Positions 1 to 13,840 of a stretch of DNA of 64,000 nt are shown here, piece after piece. The first letter of the stretch is position 1, and the number at the start of each line of letters is the position of its first letter. The position numbers and the translations under genes were made by a program. Source of the DNA: Caprimulgus europaeus. Taxonomy: Eukaryota; Chordata; Aves; Caprimulgiformes; Caprimulgidae. The notes under the pieces were generated by a model. That model had not been told where the DNA came from and ran no database searches. It worked only from the letters and a program-made list of their open reading frames with translations. The stretch covers positions 71,819,723 through 71,883,722 of the forward strand of contig OU015526.1 in assembly GCA_907165065.1 (NCBI GenBank). Direction: 5' to 3'.

Positions 1-191
1 TAAGCTTATTTAGAATATCTCTGCTCCATAAATATCTGAGAGGAGAAGTCTTAAATAGCATGAAAGCCAATGAGAGCCAATAGTCTCAGAAAGGACCTGG
101 AGCTTGATTTCTTGTTCAAGTTTGGTAGCACCCTGCTATGTTATATCACTAGATCCACAAGGCATGTATTTGGCAAGCTGACACCCTTTTT

Positions 192-220
192 AAAAATAAA
201 TAAATAAATAAATAAATAAT
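192..220. repeat. (AAAT)n microsatellite
   Basis: About seven tandem AAAT/TAAA units interrupt otherwise unique AT-rich DNA. The run is short and has no adjacent retroelement body that I can recognise. Confidence 0.85.
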
Positions 221-2115
221 AGCTTATGCAACCAAAATAAAAGTACGTTGTCAAGACTTCTGTAGCTTCTGACTAGTATACTTTTACCATTTAAGAACAA
301 GTGTAAGAAAACTTAATCCATTTCCAAAAAATGAAAACAAAAGAAGACGACTCATTAGTTACATAAATACGGAAGAACTCCTAAGATTCAACCTAAGACC
401 CACAATGCTATTGATAAAAAAAATATTTCCTGTTGGCTATTTACATTACTACAGCATCTGGATGACCTGTCTAGAACCAGACTGCATTTTGGGTTTGGAT
501 TTGGTTTTAGTTTCCAAAATTCTAAATAAGAAATATTCTTCCAACAGAGGGCATCAGCTTGATGGAGTACATGGAAGAGCAGTAACAAAAACCCAACTGT
601 TAAACGTAAGTGTTGTTCAGGACTTAACTTGACTTAGTTTTGGAAATGGTTCTGTCCTGGTCTAGCCAAGGCATTTCTCAGGATGAGGATGATAAGATGA
701 TCTAGGCAGTATTACCATCATCCCAGGAACCCAAACTGACAGAATTGCCAAATCACGTTCACTCAAGAATCATTAAGCTTGGCTGTTAGTTCTAGTAGGC
801 TTTAAGTTCTGCTCACTCTAATAGTTGTAGCTAACAGTCTAGGCTGGATTTGGATACAACTGACAGAACAAAATTACTCTGATACCATTTAATGATCTGC
901 TGTCAAAATCTAATAAATTTTCTACTGATTTTTATATAGTCAACAGGTTCCAAATTGGTTATCTAACTCTAGGCTCAGAAGGTCAAGATTTTCAAAAGCA
1001 CCTAAGTGGTTTCAAAGCACAAGTTTAGTTTTAGACACCTAAATAAAATAAATTGGGTTTTATACTAAAAAGGAAAAAGTTGATCATTACACTCTAGAAA
1101 ATGCATACGAATGCAAAGGAAAACAGAAAACACTAAGAAAAGTATCACAGACCATAGGACTGTACTCTTTATGAGGCGTTTTGTTCAAGCTGTCTACTCA
1201 TAAAATCAAAATCCATTTAAGACCTACTATAGGTAAAGGCTTGGGATGTGCTGAAGCTGCTTTTGGAAGGGGGATGCGGTGGAAAGAATATGCCTTGGAA
1301 CACAATTTCAGAGCATTCCTTTTTAGTTTGAAGTTTAGTTTTGTTTTAAGTTTACCTGAAGTATTATGAAGAACATAGTTTAAGACAGGTGAGATTTATA
1401 AGACATTAATTAGTATTGAAATTTAATTTTAACTGCATACAGTTCTTGTAGACCCTAATAAAACCAGTTAAATAGCAAACTACAATAACATATGATCACT
1501 GTTTGTCTAACTAGATTCAGATTGGAAATACTTTGGGGAAGAAAAAGGCTTACATAAAGTATCTATATAATTAATCCAGCATCTATTAAAGACAAGTTCC
1601 CCACAGTGTATTATTTATTAGCATGTTGTCTATCCTCAGTCCTACATGTATCAACTGTTCAGTTTCCAAGCACTTCCCCTGTAGGGATCTTTCAGGCCTA
1701 ACATATGACACCATTACAAAGGTTTTCTTCATCACATTATAAGGCAGTTCTAAGTTATCACAGCATATCTTCTGATATATATTCTGATTATATTCTTTTA
1801 TTTCCATGACTCGCCTTACTCCCTGTGATTATTATCCATCAGAATTCACTTTACAAAGGTACTGGTGGGGGCAAGGGGGAACAATCTGAGAATTTTTCAC
1901 TTTCTTAAATCTACATTTAAACTTTAATTTAGAAGGTGGAAAATTCAGATAAATTAGCCTAGAAGACCATGTATTGTGTTTCATGGATATGACTATGACT
2001 CTTCAGGGACTTCTCGATTCAAATATATATAATTATAACTAGATGTGTGGGATAAATACAGAGACATTTTGAATTCCTGTCATAAACTCAATTTAAACTG
2101 ACACAAGAGGTTTCC

Positions 2116-2146
2116 TTTTTTTGTGTGTGTGTGTTTGTTTGTTTGG
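2116..2146. repeat. (GT)n followed by (TTTG)n
   Basis: A T-run passes into about six GT dinucleotides and then about three TTTG units. It is simple low-complexity DNA. Confidence 0.8.
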
Positions 2147-4480
2147 AACAATAGTCATTCCTACTACAACTTTTGGGAAGACACTCATTAAATGCAAAAT
2201 ACTAAAAAAAGTTTTCTACATGGGCTTTTTAAAATCAAGTCTTGTCCTCTGAATAGGTTTTATTAAGAAAGGCAGGATTATATTCTAAAAAGGATATATC
2301 CCAGGATGTATGGTAACATGAAACAACCATTCATCCATCCCTACCCATGCAACATAGTTAACTACTGTTAAAAGCTTAAATCGATTCAATCCATAAATAC
2401 AGCACAGATGTCTCAACTAAATGAAAGTTACAGAAAATGTCAGAAAGCAGCATGAACTACAGTCAATGCTGATCAGTTCAGGATTTTTCTTCCAAACAAT
2501 ATACAGCCTCCTTCGCAATCAACCACTTGCCCACCAAGGTGGGCACCAAGACCCAGCCCCATGTTACTTCTCAGGATACCAAGTATCAAACCCACAGAGA
2601 GAGGAAGTGGACAATGGTATTTTTAGCTTGCCATGAAAACAACAGATATCAGAAAGAAAGAAAATGCTTTCAAGATTCTTTGTCAGTTCTATCGTGATTT
2701 ATAGATCACCACAAACAGATGGGCTCCACTGATATCTTACTGAGGAAAAGGTTGAAATATCCCATTTTCAAATTTTTTTCCCTATGATTTTCAGAAGCCT
2801 GGATCACCAAAGCTAAGCACATTGAGATTCCAACATTTCACCTAGCTGTCAAGAACATTACAGGACAGGCCACTCTCTCATGGCAGTGAACAGGCATCTT
2901 CCCATGAAGTACACAAAACAAAAACAAACTATGAATCTGATATGACCCTTAAAAAATTGTAGATTTCAAAATCCAAAGAAAAAAAAATCCCATGCCTACA
3001 GAAGAATGTCATTTCAACAAATAAAAAATAAAATTCTACTGAATCATCAACATATGATGCTCCCTTGGTTAACCAAATTTCCAAGACCTGCATTATTTGG
3101 AGAGGAGCAAATATTCAGAAGCAGGTGGCAGAAAACAAAAGCAACTGTAACATAAAAAAAATAAGTGAAAGTTTGGTTTTCATTGGATCATGTTTATCAA
3201 CCTCAAGCAATATCAATCAGAAACTATTTTTTCATAATAAGTGTCTACTGCCTTTGTAAGAACATAAAGGTAATGATTCATCTCAGTTAATTTAAAGGAG
3301 ACGCACGCAACCTAAGTTAAAGTTTTGTTCTTTATAACTAACAAAATGAAAGAGGACTCCCATAGAGGACATGCCATTCCTCCTTGCTTTCAATTAGAAG
3401 CTTAACAATAAGCTACAATTCAAACATTGGAATTGTTTCCAAAGTGGTTCCAAGACTTAGAAATCTTTCTTGGGTTGCTGTGGAGATTCATAAGGTACTG
3501 GTACAAACTCTTGACTCAGTATCAGCTAATACTAAGTAAACTCATCTTCATCCTTCAATACCTGCTGATAGAATCTGATACTATCACGTATAAGGCAGAT
3601 GATGTGTTTTATCTGAGAGGTGATGACAGCTGAGGTATTCATCAGAAAGAGTTGAGCTCTTTCTTGATCAGCCCCCTATCAAGAAAATATTGATGGGAAA
3701 CTATTTAATTCACTATTTTGTTCATTTCTGAAGTACTAGAAGGAAGAGTAGTTTCTGGTGATCTTTAACACCCTCAGGCAATCATCACGTGGACTGAGAA
3801 GAAACATTTTGAGTACCATGAATCACTGTTTCAAATATAAGGCACATCTTGCTGATGTTGCCCTCTCCAGCGCATACTACTAAACTAAAACAATCATGCA
3901 ACCAAAACAACAAAAAAACTCTACTTGCTAAAATAATATGTTGCACACACTTGCTCCTTTGGTATGAAAGAAAAGAAACAACAGATGATCACATAAACTG
4001 AGGCATAAATAAGTGATACCCTCGTAACATAGGGACAAGTGAAATACAAAAATTTAATCTTCCTTCTATTTTAATCCCTCTCTTCCCGTATCGCTCAGAA
4101 ATATCAACCTTCCCCTCAGAAACATCAACTGTATTAACAGATTAACCTTCTTTTATGAAATTGCTACAGTAAAAATACAAAACATGGCAGAGGCAACGGC
4201 TCTAGAGCTTCCCACTGTTATTGCAAAATACATTTTAATATTAAAAATCTAATCTTTTAAATAAATAACTTTAATATAAAGGAAAAAAAAAAACATATCA
4301 TCTGATAAAGTACAAGAAAATAACAAGGGTAATCTAAATCTTCCTTTGAAAAAAAAATAAAGGATTATGCATTCTGAGTTTGATCATTTTCTGATATAGG
4401 AAAAAAATCCATTGAAAAAAGTTGGTCAGTCAAGGCAAGCCTCTCATTTATACAGTGATTAAAAAAAAAAGTTTCACCAA

Positions 4481-5268
4481 GAACCTAATGAGGTTCAACA
4501 AAGCCAAGTGCAAGGTTGTGCACTTGGGTCAGGGCAAACCCAGGTATGTGTACAGACTGGAAGAAGAACTCATTGAGAGCAGCCCTGCTGAGCAGGACTT
4601 GGGAGTCCTGGTGGACAACCTTGACATGAGCCCGCAATGTGTGACTGCAGCCCAGAGGCCAACTATATCCTGGGCTGCATCAAAAGAGGGGTGGCCAGAA
4701 GGGCAAGGGAGGTGAGCGTCCCCCTCTACTCTGCCCTTGTGAGGCCCCATCTGGTGTACTGCATCCAGGCCTTGAGACTCCAACACAAGAAAGATGTAGA
4801 GCTGTTGGAGCAGGCCCAGAGGAGAGCCACAAAGATGATCAGAGGGCTGGAGCACCTCTCTTATGAAGAAAGGTTGAGGGAGCTGGGTTTGTTTAGCTTG
4901 GAGAAGAGAAGGCTCTGGGGAGAGCTCATTGTGGCCTTCCTGTACTTGAAGAGACCTTATAAACTGGAGGGAGAGCAACTTTTTGCATAGGCACATAGTG
5001 ATAGGGCAAGGGGAAATCGTTTTAAACTAAGAGAGAGGAGATGTAGGTTAGATAATAGGAAGAAATGTTTAACTCAGAGGGTGGTGAGGCACTGGAACAG
5101 GTTGGCCAGAGAAGTTGTGGATGCCCCATTCCTGGAGGCATTAAGGCCAAGTTGCTGGGCCCTGGGCAGCCTCATCTAGTGGTTGGCAACCCTGTCCACA
5201 GCAGGAGGGTTGGAACTAGATGATCTTTAAGGTCCCTTCCAACCCAAGCTATTCTATGATTCTATGAG
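4481..5268 (+). mobile_element. CR1 LINE, 5'-truncated, plus strand
   Basis: This is the 3' part of a CR1 non-LTR retrotransposon. It begins inside ORF2 just after the reverse transcriptase catalytic core, at a stretch reading [16 protein letters not shown]. It continues through the conserved C-terminal segment ([15 protein letters not shown] around 4709-4760, then [21 protein letters not shown] near 4850-4910). It ends with the CR1 3' UTR (GGAACTAGATGATCTTTAAGGTCC near 5212) and two ATTCTATG octamers. The frame is broken: several frames are needed to read the whole C-terminus, and a stop falls at 4988-4990. The 5' truncation and octamer end are the normal form of a CR1 insertion. It is immobile. 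Confidence 0.95.
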
Positions 5269-7864
5269 AAATTTGCTTTGCAGTCAAGACGAATTATTGG
5301 TCAAAGGCAACAGGAGAAGGGCTGAGTATGTGTGCCTCCTTCCTGAATGGCTGACAGGAGATTTTCTGTTCAATTTATTAGTCTATGTATCAGCCTTTGC
5401 AGTAAGTTTTCAGCTAGGCAATTTTTTCTTTTTTTTTTTTAACTTAAAATGGCCAGTCATGCAATAATATTCAAATATGTCCATTAAGAGTAATAAAGAA
5501 AATGCATTGGTGTTGCAAAGTCAGCAGATTCCTTGTATGGCAAATAAAAAAGGAACGCAAGGGAATGGTGAGATTTGGAATACGAGATTTGCTCTACTCT
5601 GCCTGTCAAGATAATCCAAATAATAGGAGTTTGGCAACTTGTTTCTCCTTAAACTAAAAAACATTAATAAAACCAAAATCAGTTTTGGACAGGAAACGAG
5701 GATTGTGAACTAAGTGAGAAGGCAGGACAGTATTTCGAGCAGCAGTTCTTCTTTTCCAGCTGAGAATGTGCTACTCTATACCCCAAAGCACTGAAAATCG
5801 AGACTGGAACAACTTGCTTGGCTTGGTACAAACGGTGCTTCCCCTGATCTGACTTCCTTCTTGTCTAATAGTCTGCACCTCAGCAGAGAGCTTCCAACTA
5901 CTGCCAACCTCAACTGTCCTTCATAAATCCTTTGTTCCTTTGCTTCCAAGACTTCTCTCTCACATGTAATTCCTCACTGTGAGAAGTGACTCTGAAAAGC
6001 TTAAGCCCAGGAATGGCACTATAAAAAGTTTTGTGGTTTTTGTTCCTGTCCCTCATCACTCTGTCCATCCCCACTCTGCCAAAATTCATCAGTGTTGAAC
6101 AAGCATACATTTAATAGTTTATTGGTGGGTGCTTGAATATTGGAATTTCAAAGTAATTTATCCTTCAAGATCACAAAGGACTCTGCTACCAGATCCTTAC
6201 TTCTCAGACTAAAATTAAGGAGCAAACAATACTGTAAGAACAATTTTCTTAGAGTAGGTTATAAAAAAATCTGTCTTTCTAAATACTGTACCATTCCCAC
6301 AACAATCTTTAGGACTTACAACACAGAATATCCATTCAGTTTTATTTTCAGATTTGCTTAACCCAGGTTCTGTTACTCACACAAGCCAAGTGCTAGGCTT
6401 GATGTTTGCTCTTGATGTTCTATGAACAGAATGTAGGTTCTGTCAAATGAAAAAATAACATATTTAAGATTTTTTAGCTGAAATTAGTATATTGGATTGA
6501 GAAATATGCCTGTGTATACAAAATACATTTTTCTTTTTTAATGGTATTTTTCTTCTAGTATATATTTAGTCATAAAATATAGCCTTAGCTTCTATTCCAT
6601 CCATAGCTTCTTCCTTTCTATTTTAAATAAAAAATAGGTAGAGAACAGGAAAAACGCAGCAGAACAACATTTACTCAGATAATAAGTTTCTGCTAAAGTG
6701 ATTTATATTAACACCAAGTCGTTAAGTACCACAACGGCAGTCTCTTGAAGAGCTATGCTGCCATCTATTGCTAATGAAAATATACTTCAAATGTTATGTG
6801 AGAGCTTAGGAAAGCTAATGTTCTATTAAAACATCCTTCCAGCATTTATAGATCAGTCAAGACAATAACTCACCTCTCCTTTCTCTTTTCTACTAAGTAC
6901 ATAATGGAATAAGTAATTTGGATAGAACCATTTGTACAGTATACCAACAGTGAAAGTTTTGCAGCATTTAACACTTGAATGAAGATCATTCAATTCATGT
7001 ACATTTACATATATACAGTCGAGTCATTTTTTTTTTCTTATAGATGTGATCATGTCCAAATACATTCAGCACTAAGGCACAACAGAAAGGTCATTGCGAA
7101 ACAAGTGAATAATCACAGCAATCAGCCAAACAAATAAAGCTACATAAGAGTAAACATTTAATAAAAAGGAGGCATCAACATAAATTATTTCAATAGGTCT
7201 AGTGTTCACCAAGAAAATTACGCAGCTAGGGAGTTCCCAACTAATTCCCTTTTCCACAATAACTCTACAGTGTCTGAGCATCTATCATCACCTACAGATT
7301 CTGTGAATTTCAGTGAATTCCTGATATTGGCTGCTATATTATTCATGCTAAAGATTATCTGATGGATAAACATGTGCCAAGTTATTTTAAAATAATAACC
7401 TCAAAAAATGAAATTAAGGGTGTTATTTCTTTTAATATTTGTATAGCAATCTGTTTGTCATATCTTTGTTTTGTTTTAAAAATCAGACCACATGCACTTT
7501 CAAGGAAAAAGAACAGCAGCTGGCAGCAGAGATCCCAGAACACTTACTAATTATGGAAGCTGAATGCTCACAGTACCAATTTTTAAAATGTTATTTTAGG
7601 AGACAAAAAGGTCATGCATTATTTCTGAGCAACTAAAAAGTCTGATTACTTGCAGACACCTTTGCTAAAGAAGACATTTGGAAAATATTTTCAGGTTTAA
7701 AGATTTTGGTTTCTGTCATTTGTTGGAACATGACCAAAACTACTATGCACTACGTATCACTCAGTATAATTCAACTTTGAAGTCTAAACTCAACTTTAAA
7801 AAGTTGGTTTATTCTATTTGAGTTACGTTTCCAATAGGAACAAAAATTTGAGCCTTTCTTTTCT
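5269..7864. other. Unique AT-rich DNA, no gene seen
   Basis: No exon, RNA gene or recognisable transposon was found. Open frames are short (under about 75 codons). A T-run lies near 5427-5441. Confidence 0.55.
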
Positions 7865-8014
7865 CTTTTCTTTTCTTTTCTTTTCTTTTCTTTTCTTTTC
7901 TTTTCTTTTCTTTTCTTTTCTTTTCTTTTCTTTTCTTTTCTTTTCTTTTCTTTTCTTTTCTTTTCTTTTCTTTTCTTTTCTTTTCTTTTCTTTTCTTTTC
8001 TTTTCTTTTCTTTT
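7865..8014. repeat. (CTTTT)30 pentanucleotide microsatellite
   Basis: A perfect run of 30 CTTTT units, flanked on both sides by imperfect units (TTCTCTTTT before, CTTCTTTTCTCTTTT after) that extend the pyrimidine tract to roughly 7856-8029. One strand is pure pyrimidine and the other pure purine. Open frames on both strands here encode only Phe/Ser/Leu or Lys/Glu/Arg strings and are artefacts of the repeat. Confidence 0.98.
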
Positions 8015-8029
8015 CTTCTTTTCTCTTTT

Positions 8030-11000
8030 GTGACATATGCTGCAAGAAGTTAATGCTGGATACAGCACAGCCTCTAATGCTTTTTAGTTTGCTGTGATCC
8101 TCCTCTCCTGAGACTCACCACTGCCCAAGCACACTGCTCTTCATGTTGCAGTGTGTTCTGACACTAGTATGTTTGTCACTGCCATGGTTAGGCTAAGAGG
8201 AAAAATAGTAACTCTGAAGATTTTACCTGGGGTTATGAACTTCTAGTGGGGATGGACTCCACTACCCCCTTAATGAGAACCAACCCTGGCTGCATCTGCT
8301 CTTCTCTTAGCCTTGACCAGTATTTACTGTCTTGCCCCCTCCATATACAGATCCTAAAAGGTGTAGTGAGATTTGGCAGGGAGCGGGGAGAAACAAACAA
8401 AAAAACCCGAACACATGTTTATTTTTCACACAGGTGTCGATTGCTACTCATTTCAAGCCACTGTATAAAAGCTTGAACTCAAATCCCAGAATAGAATGTA
8501 TTCCAAGCTCTGAAAGGCTGAAATATTAGCACAGCTCAACAAGGGATGCTGGGGAAGCCTGGAAGGAGAGAAGGTAGTGAAGCCTACACCAAGATAAGAA
8601 ACAGTAGAAAATGCATTCAAGGATCCCTAAATAAGAAGATAACGTTTATTTGTTTCCACTCCCATTACAGCAGATAACAATGTCATATATAGACATACCA
8701 GTTACCTCACTGATGTAGACCCAGTCAGCTTTTGTGTGCCCAACTGGTTTAAGTAAGATCATACAAGTCTGGACATGACACTTTGAAGAAAAAGGAACAT
8801 GCAATCACACACACAAAATGTAAGAAAGTAACGTATACGGTAACGTATTTTCTCAACCTTTGGAGGCAAAGGTTCTTTAAAGCCATTTTTCACCCTTTGA
8901 ATGTGCACACTGCTATTAATTATTACAAAGCAAGATAGGGGAATCTTATTTGATACACTTCATTGTGTTTTATATTAGAATTCAGGAATTCTAAGCCTTT
9001 TTAATGCATAGAAATGTGAAAGAATTTACATCTTCTACTTTAGAAATCAGCCATGTTATTGTCTGTTACCCTTAGATGAGTCTAATGTCAGAAGCAATAC
9101 CCTTATCAATGAATCATGAGGGACCAAACCAGCAGTTTTTACTCATGCAAAACTATCGACTCCAATGTCTAGAAATTTCTGCACATGTAATATGCAATGA
9201 CCTTTGTAAAAATTAAGCCCAAGAAGCATATTTACTTCTTCTAACACAGATGGTAACAATCTCACTATTTTTAAATACATTTAAGGCATTAAATCCTTTG
9301 TTATCAACACTATCAAATTTGCTTCAATCAAATTGGTTTCTATTTTAATACTGACTTTCTAATCCCATTTAAGTACTTTCTTCAATGAGCTTTCTATTCT
9401 AGGTTTTTCCTTTACAAGACACTAATTGGTACCACAGCAGTATTTGGCACAGCATAGCATCATTTCTCCAAGAAAGCTCATCTTGAAAAAAGAACTAGTG
9501 TAAGTTACTGCAGATTGGAACTGAAGGATAATGGTATAGCAGCACCTGAAAAATATAAATAAGGACTTTCTATATTGTGTCTCATTCTAGAAAGCAGTAT
9601 TAATCCTCCATCAGTAATACTATTCAATTTTTTAAAAACAAAGATTAGCCTGCAGCTAAAAAATGAAGGCAAATACTGGCAACAGAAACAAGAAAGAGAC
9701 ATATAATACACAGAGATCACCAAAACAAGAAGAGATTAGAAGGCCAAGACACAGGTTCCAGCCCATGGAAGATTAAATGATGGCCACTGTTTCTGATGCC
9801 AGAGTGCTTCTTTTTTAGGGAGGTCGAGTGATGTTTTACTTCCACAAAAATTTCAAAGAGAACAGATCAGATGGGCATATTTTCAAAGCAATACATGTGG
9901 AGGATTAAGGGAGGCCATGGAGCTTTGAAAATGTTCCTAACCCACAGATTCTATTTCTGATACACTGTATTTTAATTTCTTCTTTCCTATGTCCGAGTCT
10001 TTCTTTCCCTTGTTGTCCCAACCCCTTCTTTATTTGGATTCTCTTCCTTTACATTTTCTCCCTTCCACCTATTTGGAGTTACTCATCTCTGTGTTGCCTC
10101 TTTTCTCCTTGTTTAATCTACCTATCGGCAGTCATGCTGTATTTCCCAAAGCGTCTGTGTTGTTCAGCATTTAAAAGCATTTTCAGATTAATGTTTCAAA
10201 CAGGAGTGTCCAGCAGCTGCAGCCACAAGGAAATCCCTCTGAGTTAGTCAAATATTTCAAAACTAGTTTACCTCTAGTAACTTCCATATACTCTGCATAG
10301 TGGCTTCAGCTAGCTGTCACAATGCAAGCTGTTAGCACAGGCTCTGATCACCATTACAACAATGGAGTACAACTGAGTACTGTTTCCCACTGTGGTAAAA
10401 AGAATACATCTCAATGATATTTTGGCAACTCCATAAAGCAAGCAGCATAAATTCCCACTACTTGTAATCTTTCAGCTTAGTTGGCCGTCTCATTAGAATC
10501 AGGCTTTTTAAGTTTCCCTTTTTATTCGTACATCTCATGTGGAATGTTGATTCAAGCTACTTTTATTTTTTTTTTTTTAAAGTTTTTGTCTACAGTTAAT
10601 TATCACTCTTAGCGGCCAAACATGATGAAAGCATCAGCATTAGAATCTTTGTAAGACTTTGTATATATACATACATATACTATGCTTGAAGGTTGCATAA
10701 CAGGATGGCAAGGCATTCACTGTCCCAGACCATAGTCCCTCAGTTCAGGAAGTTGCTTCTCTTCCTGAACATTTTGGGAGAGATTATGAGCCCCTCTGCA
10801 CTTCAAAAAGTTAAATTTCCTGCCAGCAGAAACCAAGTGAAAAGATGAGCAAGCAGGGGGAGGAAGAATTTAAATCAAGCACCAATCTATATTTCACAAA
10901 GCTTTTAAATCAAACTAGTTTCAATGGAAAATGGTTGTTTTGCATAAATCTTTGGTGAACATCCCATTCAAATATTGCAGTATGTTGGCTATATATAAAT

Positions 11001-13214
11001 AAGTGGGTAAACTGAAGCTTTCATTGGCATTTTATTTCAAATGTTTCACACCACATTTTCTAGCATAGGCTATGCTACTCAGCAAGGTTATTCAATGCAT
11101 TTTTTCCACTTCCTGCAACAGGCAAAGTATGTTATGGTTAAACTATGCAATTAATTTGTTATTCTAATCACATTTTACCTCAAAAGCAGAGTTCATAATG
11201 CAATTCAATTTATTTTGCACTTAAAAGAGTGGCTGGACTGCTTTCCTTCACTGAACCCAAACATACTGCCCACTTACCACTTGGGGCTTTTTCAAGGGCT
11301 GGTGGGTGGGACAGGGGGATTGCCTGCTGTGACACACCATGCTGTAATTAAGTGCTCATGCTTCATCCATGGGATTTTAATTTTTTTAATTGAACGTACC
11401 AATGCTCTCTCTTTTAAACTCTGGACCACATGTCACAGCACTGCTTTGCCAGCCTCTCAGCTGACAGGATCAAATTTTAATTGGCAAGAACAATCTCTAA
11501 GCTGCTCAGTCCTTTACCTTTCTTCTGAGAGGCTATAACTAAACAGAGGTAGAATTTTTATTTTAGTCTGAGCATGCCCATTGACAGTATCAGATTCTTT
11601 CACCTTCTCCATTAATAACTAAACCTGCTAATCCCTATTTACCTTCCACAGAAAAGGTGGAACCTCCATCAGATCTGCAAGGGCTGAGGAACTACAACCC
11701 ACTGGACCTTCCTTTTCCTCTCCGCTATTCTACTCTCAGTGCACTATGAATAGACACAGTTTTGTATTGTAGTTTGATACAGAAACAATTTTGACATGCC
11801 CTACAACTGGTATGGCACTGGACTGAGAACACAGAAAAATTTCTGAGAAAACCACCAACCTCTTCCAATTAAGATTCTGCAACAGTTCCTTTTGGAATTA
11901 TACCAAAACCCAAACTGATAGGTTTTACCCATCTGCAGACAGCAGAGAAACAACATAAATCCATTTGTTCAGCTGACTCTGGACCTTCTGTCTTTTTTAG
12001 AAGAACTTATTTTCTTACGTAGTTCTCACTTTCTTGCATTCCCTTACCTTAAGATGGTGATATATTGTATCACTAGAGTGATGACATGTAATAACACTCA
12101 CTGTAACTGAGAACCTCTGGTAATTTAAACTACTTTAAAACAAGGTTGGTAAGGAATCAGGTTCCATAAAATACCAACGTCAAGTTTTATTATAAGATGG
12201 ATCCAATCTGCAAATCACATTTTAATTTCTACATACTCAAAATTTTCTACATATTTAGAACTACGTATTTTCCAATCATCATGCATTAGAAAGATACAGA
12301 GAAACAAGCAAACAGGTTAGATGACATCTAGATTTTTAAAGTTGTGAAAATAATTCATTCTTAAAATTGGTGCCTGATCAACTCAAAAGCTCTGTTTGAT
12401 CTTCTGTAAGGGAACTGAACAACAGAAAAGGAATTTCAGTATTAATTTGACTTAAATATTTTTAAAGTCGGAATCTTTTCAAAGAAAACTTTAGAGGAAA
12501 AATAATGTTATGTATCATCTCAAATACCTCAGAATATTTAAATTTTCAGGAGAGAGGAACAAAGAATTATTTGGCATATGAACATGAAAAGCTAATAGTT
12601 AACTCCAAATTTTTATTGTAGTGAATTTTTCACTAAAACAACATATTACTTAGTTCCAATTAGGAATATTCACAAATAAATATAAGTTCACAAATACATA
12701 GACTAGAACATGAGAGTTAAGGAGCCATGGGATATAAAGAATTAAAAAAAAACAAACTACCACCTGAGATCAGGAGCTATTTCTATAACAACAGTTATGT
12801 TTTTTAAAGCTTTTTTTTTTATTTAATTCATATTAATAATTGAGAGAGACAAATAGTTGACTGCAGATCAAATATCAAGAGTTCATTCAATAAATCTCCA
12901 CAAATAACAATTTGTTGTTATCTAATATTCAAACCACTATTATGTATTTATATAGCTGCAGCCAAAATACATTAATTATAATAGCAATATTTATAAACAA
13001 GTTCTAAAGCTCATTTCATGCACATGAATATTTTCCAAAATACACTTGCAGAATCCTCTCACCATGAAGGTATATAATAATGAACCATAAGTAACTTGCA
13101 TTTAGCTTTAAATACTGCATATTATTATACATCTAGTAAAGCAGGCCTTCTAAATCAAACACATTTTAATATAGTCAAAGTTCATATAGTTAATATAGTT
13201 CATACACCTAGGAA
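8030..13214. other. Unique AT-rich DNA, no gene seen
   Basis: No supportable gene or recognisable mobile element. The longest open frame is 11215-11538 (107 codons, plus strand); it has no recognisable domain and is treated as chance. Short T-runs occur near 10563-10578 and 12812-12821. Diverged ancient repeats could remain unrecognised here. Confidence 0.5.
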
Positions 13215-13840
13215 AAAAAAATCCAGGCTGTACTGTAGTGAAGAGGCTCATGTACAAAGGAGCAGAAAGGTCATTTTATCTCTATATACAGGATCACTGG
13301 GATCAATGCTGGAATACTGTGTCTCTTTCTGACACTTCGAAAAGAATATTAAAAAATTGGAGGACATATTAAAAAAAAAGAAAGAAGGAGTCTCAAAAAA
13401 TTATTCAAGGATTGAACAAAATGTCTTAAAGTGAGAGAGTGAAATAGCTCAATCTGTTTAGCTTATCAAAAAGAAGACTGAACAGTAACTTGATTAGAGT
13501 GTCTAAGAACATTCACAGGGAGAAAGCGTCGGGTACTAAAGCACTCTTCAAACATAGCAGAGAAAGACCCAGCATTAAGAAAGGGCTTGACATTAAATCC
13601 ATACAAATTTAAATTAAGAATAAGTCATAAATATTTAACAGTGATGGTGATTAACCACTGGTATTACTGAAGCCCTTGCCCTTCTCTCAGTAGTTTCAAA
13701 TTAAACCCGGGTGCTGTTTTGAAAATATACTTTCGCCAGACAAGTCAGTGGTCTCCAAGCAAGACTATCAGGGTGAAATCTTACAGGCTATGGAATAAGA
13801 GTGGACAAACCTAACCTGCTTGCCTTAAGATCTATAAAAC
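13215..13840 (+). mobile_element. Ancient CR1/L3-like LINE remnant, plus strand
   Basis: A strongly diverged LINE remnant recognised by the order of short matches to the CR1/L3 ORF2 C-terminus. A CTGGAATACTGTGTCTC block (LEYCV) is near 13309. Then come a KKNIEKLE-like stretch, a GAGAGTGAAATAGCTCAATCTG block near 13434 (ERLKELNLF in the family) and a TTAACAGTGATGGTGATTAACCACTGG block near 13635 (VRVINHW). The tail GGTGAAATCTTACAGGCTATG ... CCTTAAGATCTATAAA at 13770-13838 resembles the 3' end of old amniote CR1 elements. Stops and indels are everywhere. It is clearly older than the modern avian CR1 copies in this window. The limits are approximate. The match is from memory of the family, not from an alignment. 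Confidence 0.75.

Larger units (their letters stand above)
1..4480. other. AT-rich unique DNA, no gene seen
   Basis: No coding exon, RNA gene or recognisable interspersed repeat was found on either strand. All open frames are below about 75 codons and lack any family resemblance. The stretch contains a short (AAAT)n run near 192-220 and a GT/TTTG run near 2116-2146, listed separately. It may be intergenic or intronic; sequence alone does not decide. Confidence 0.6.

Noticed and set aside
4529-4996. 155-codon minus-strand open frame
   Set aside because: Antisense to the CR1 copy at 4481-5268.
7809-8068. Lys/Glu/Arg-rich and Phe/Ser/Leu-rich frames
   Set aside because: Translation of the (CTTTT)n microsatellite.
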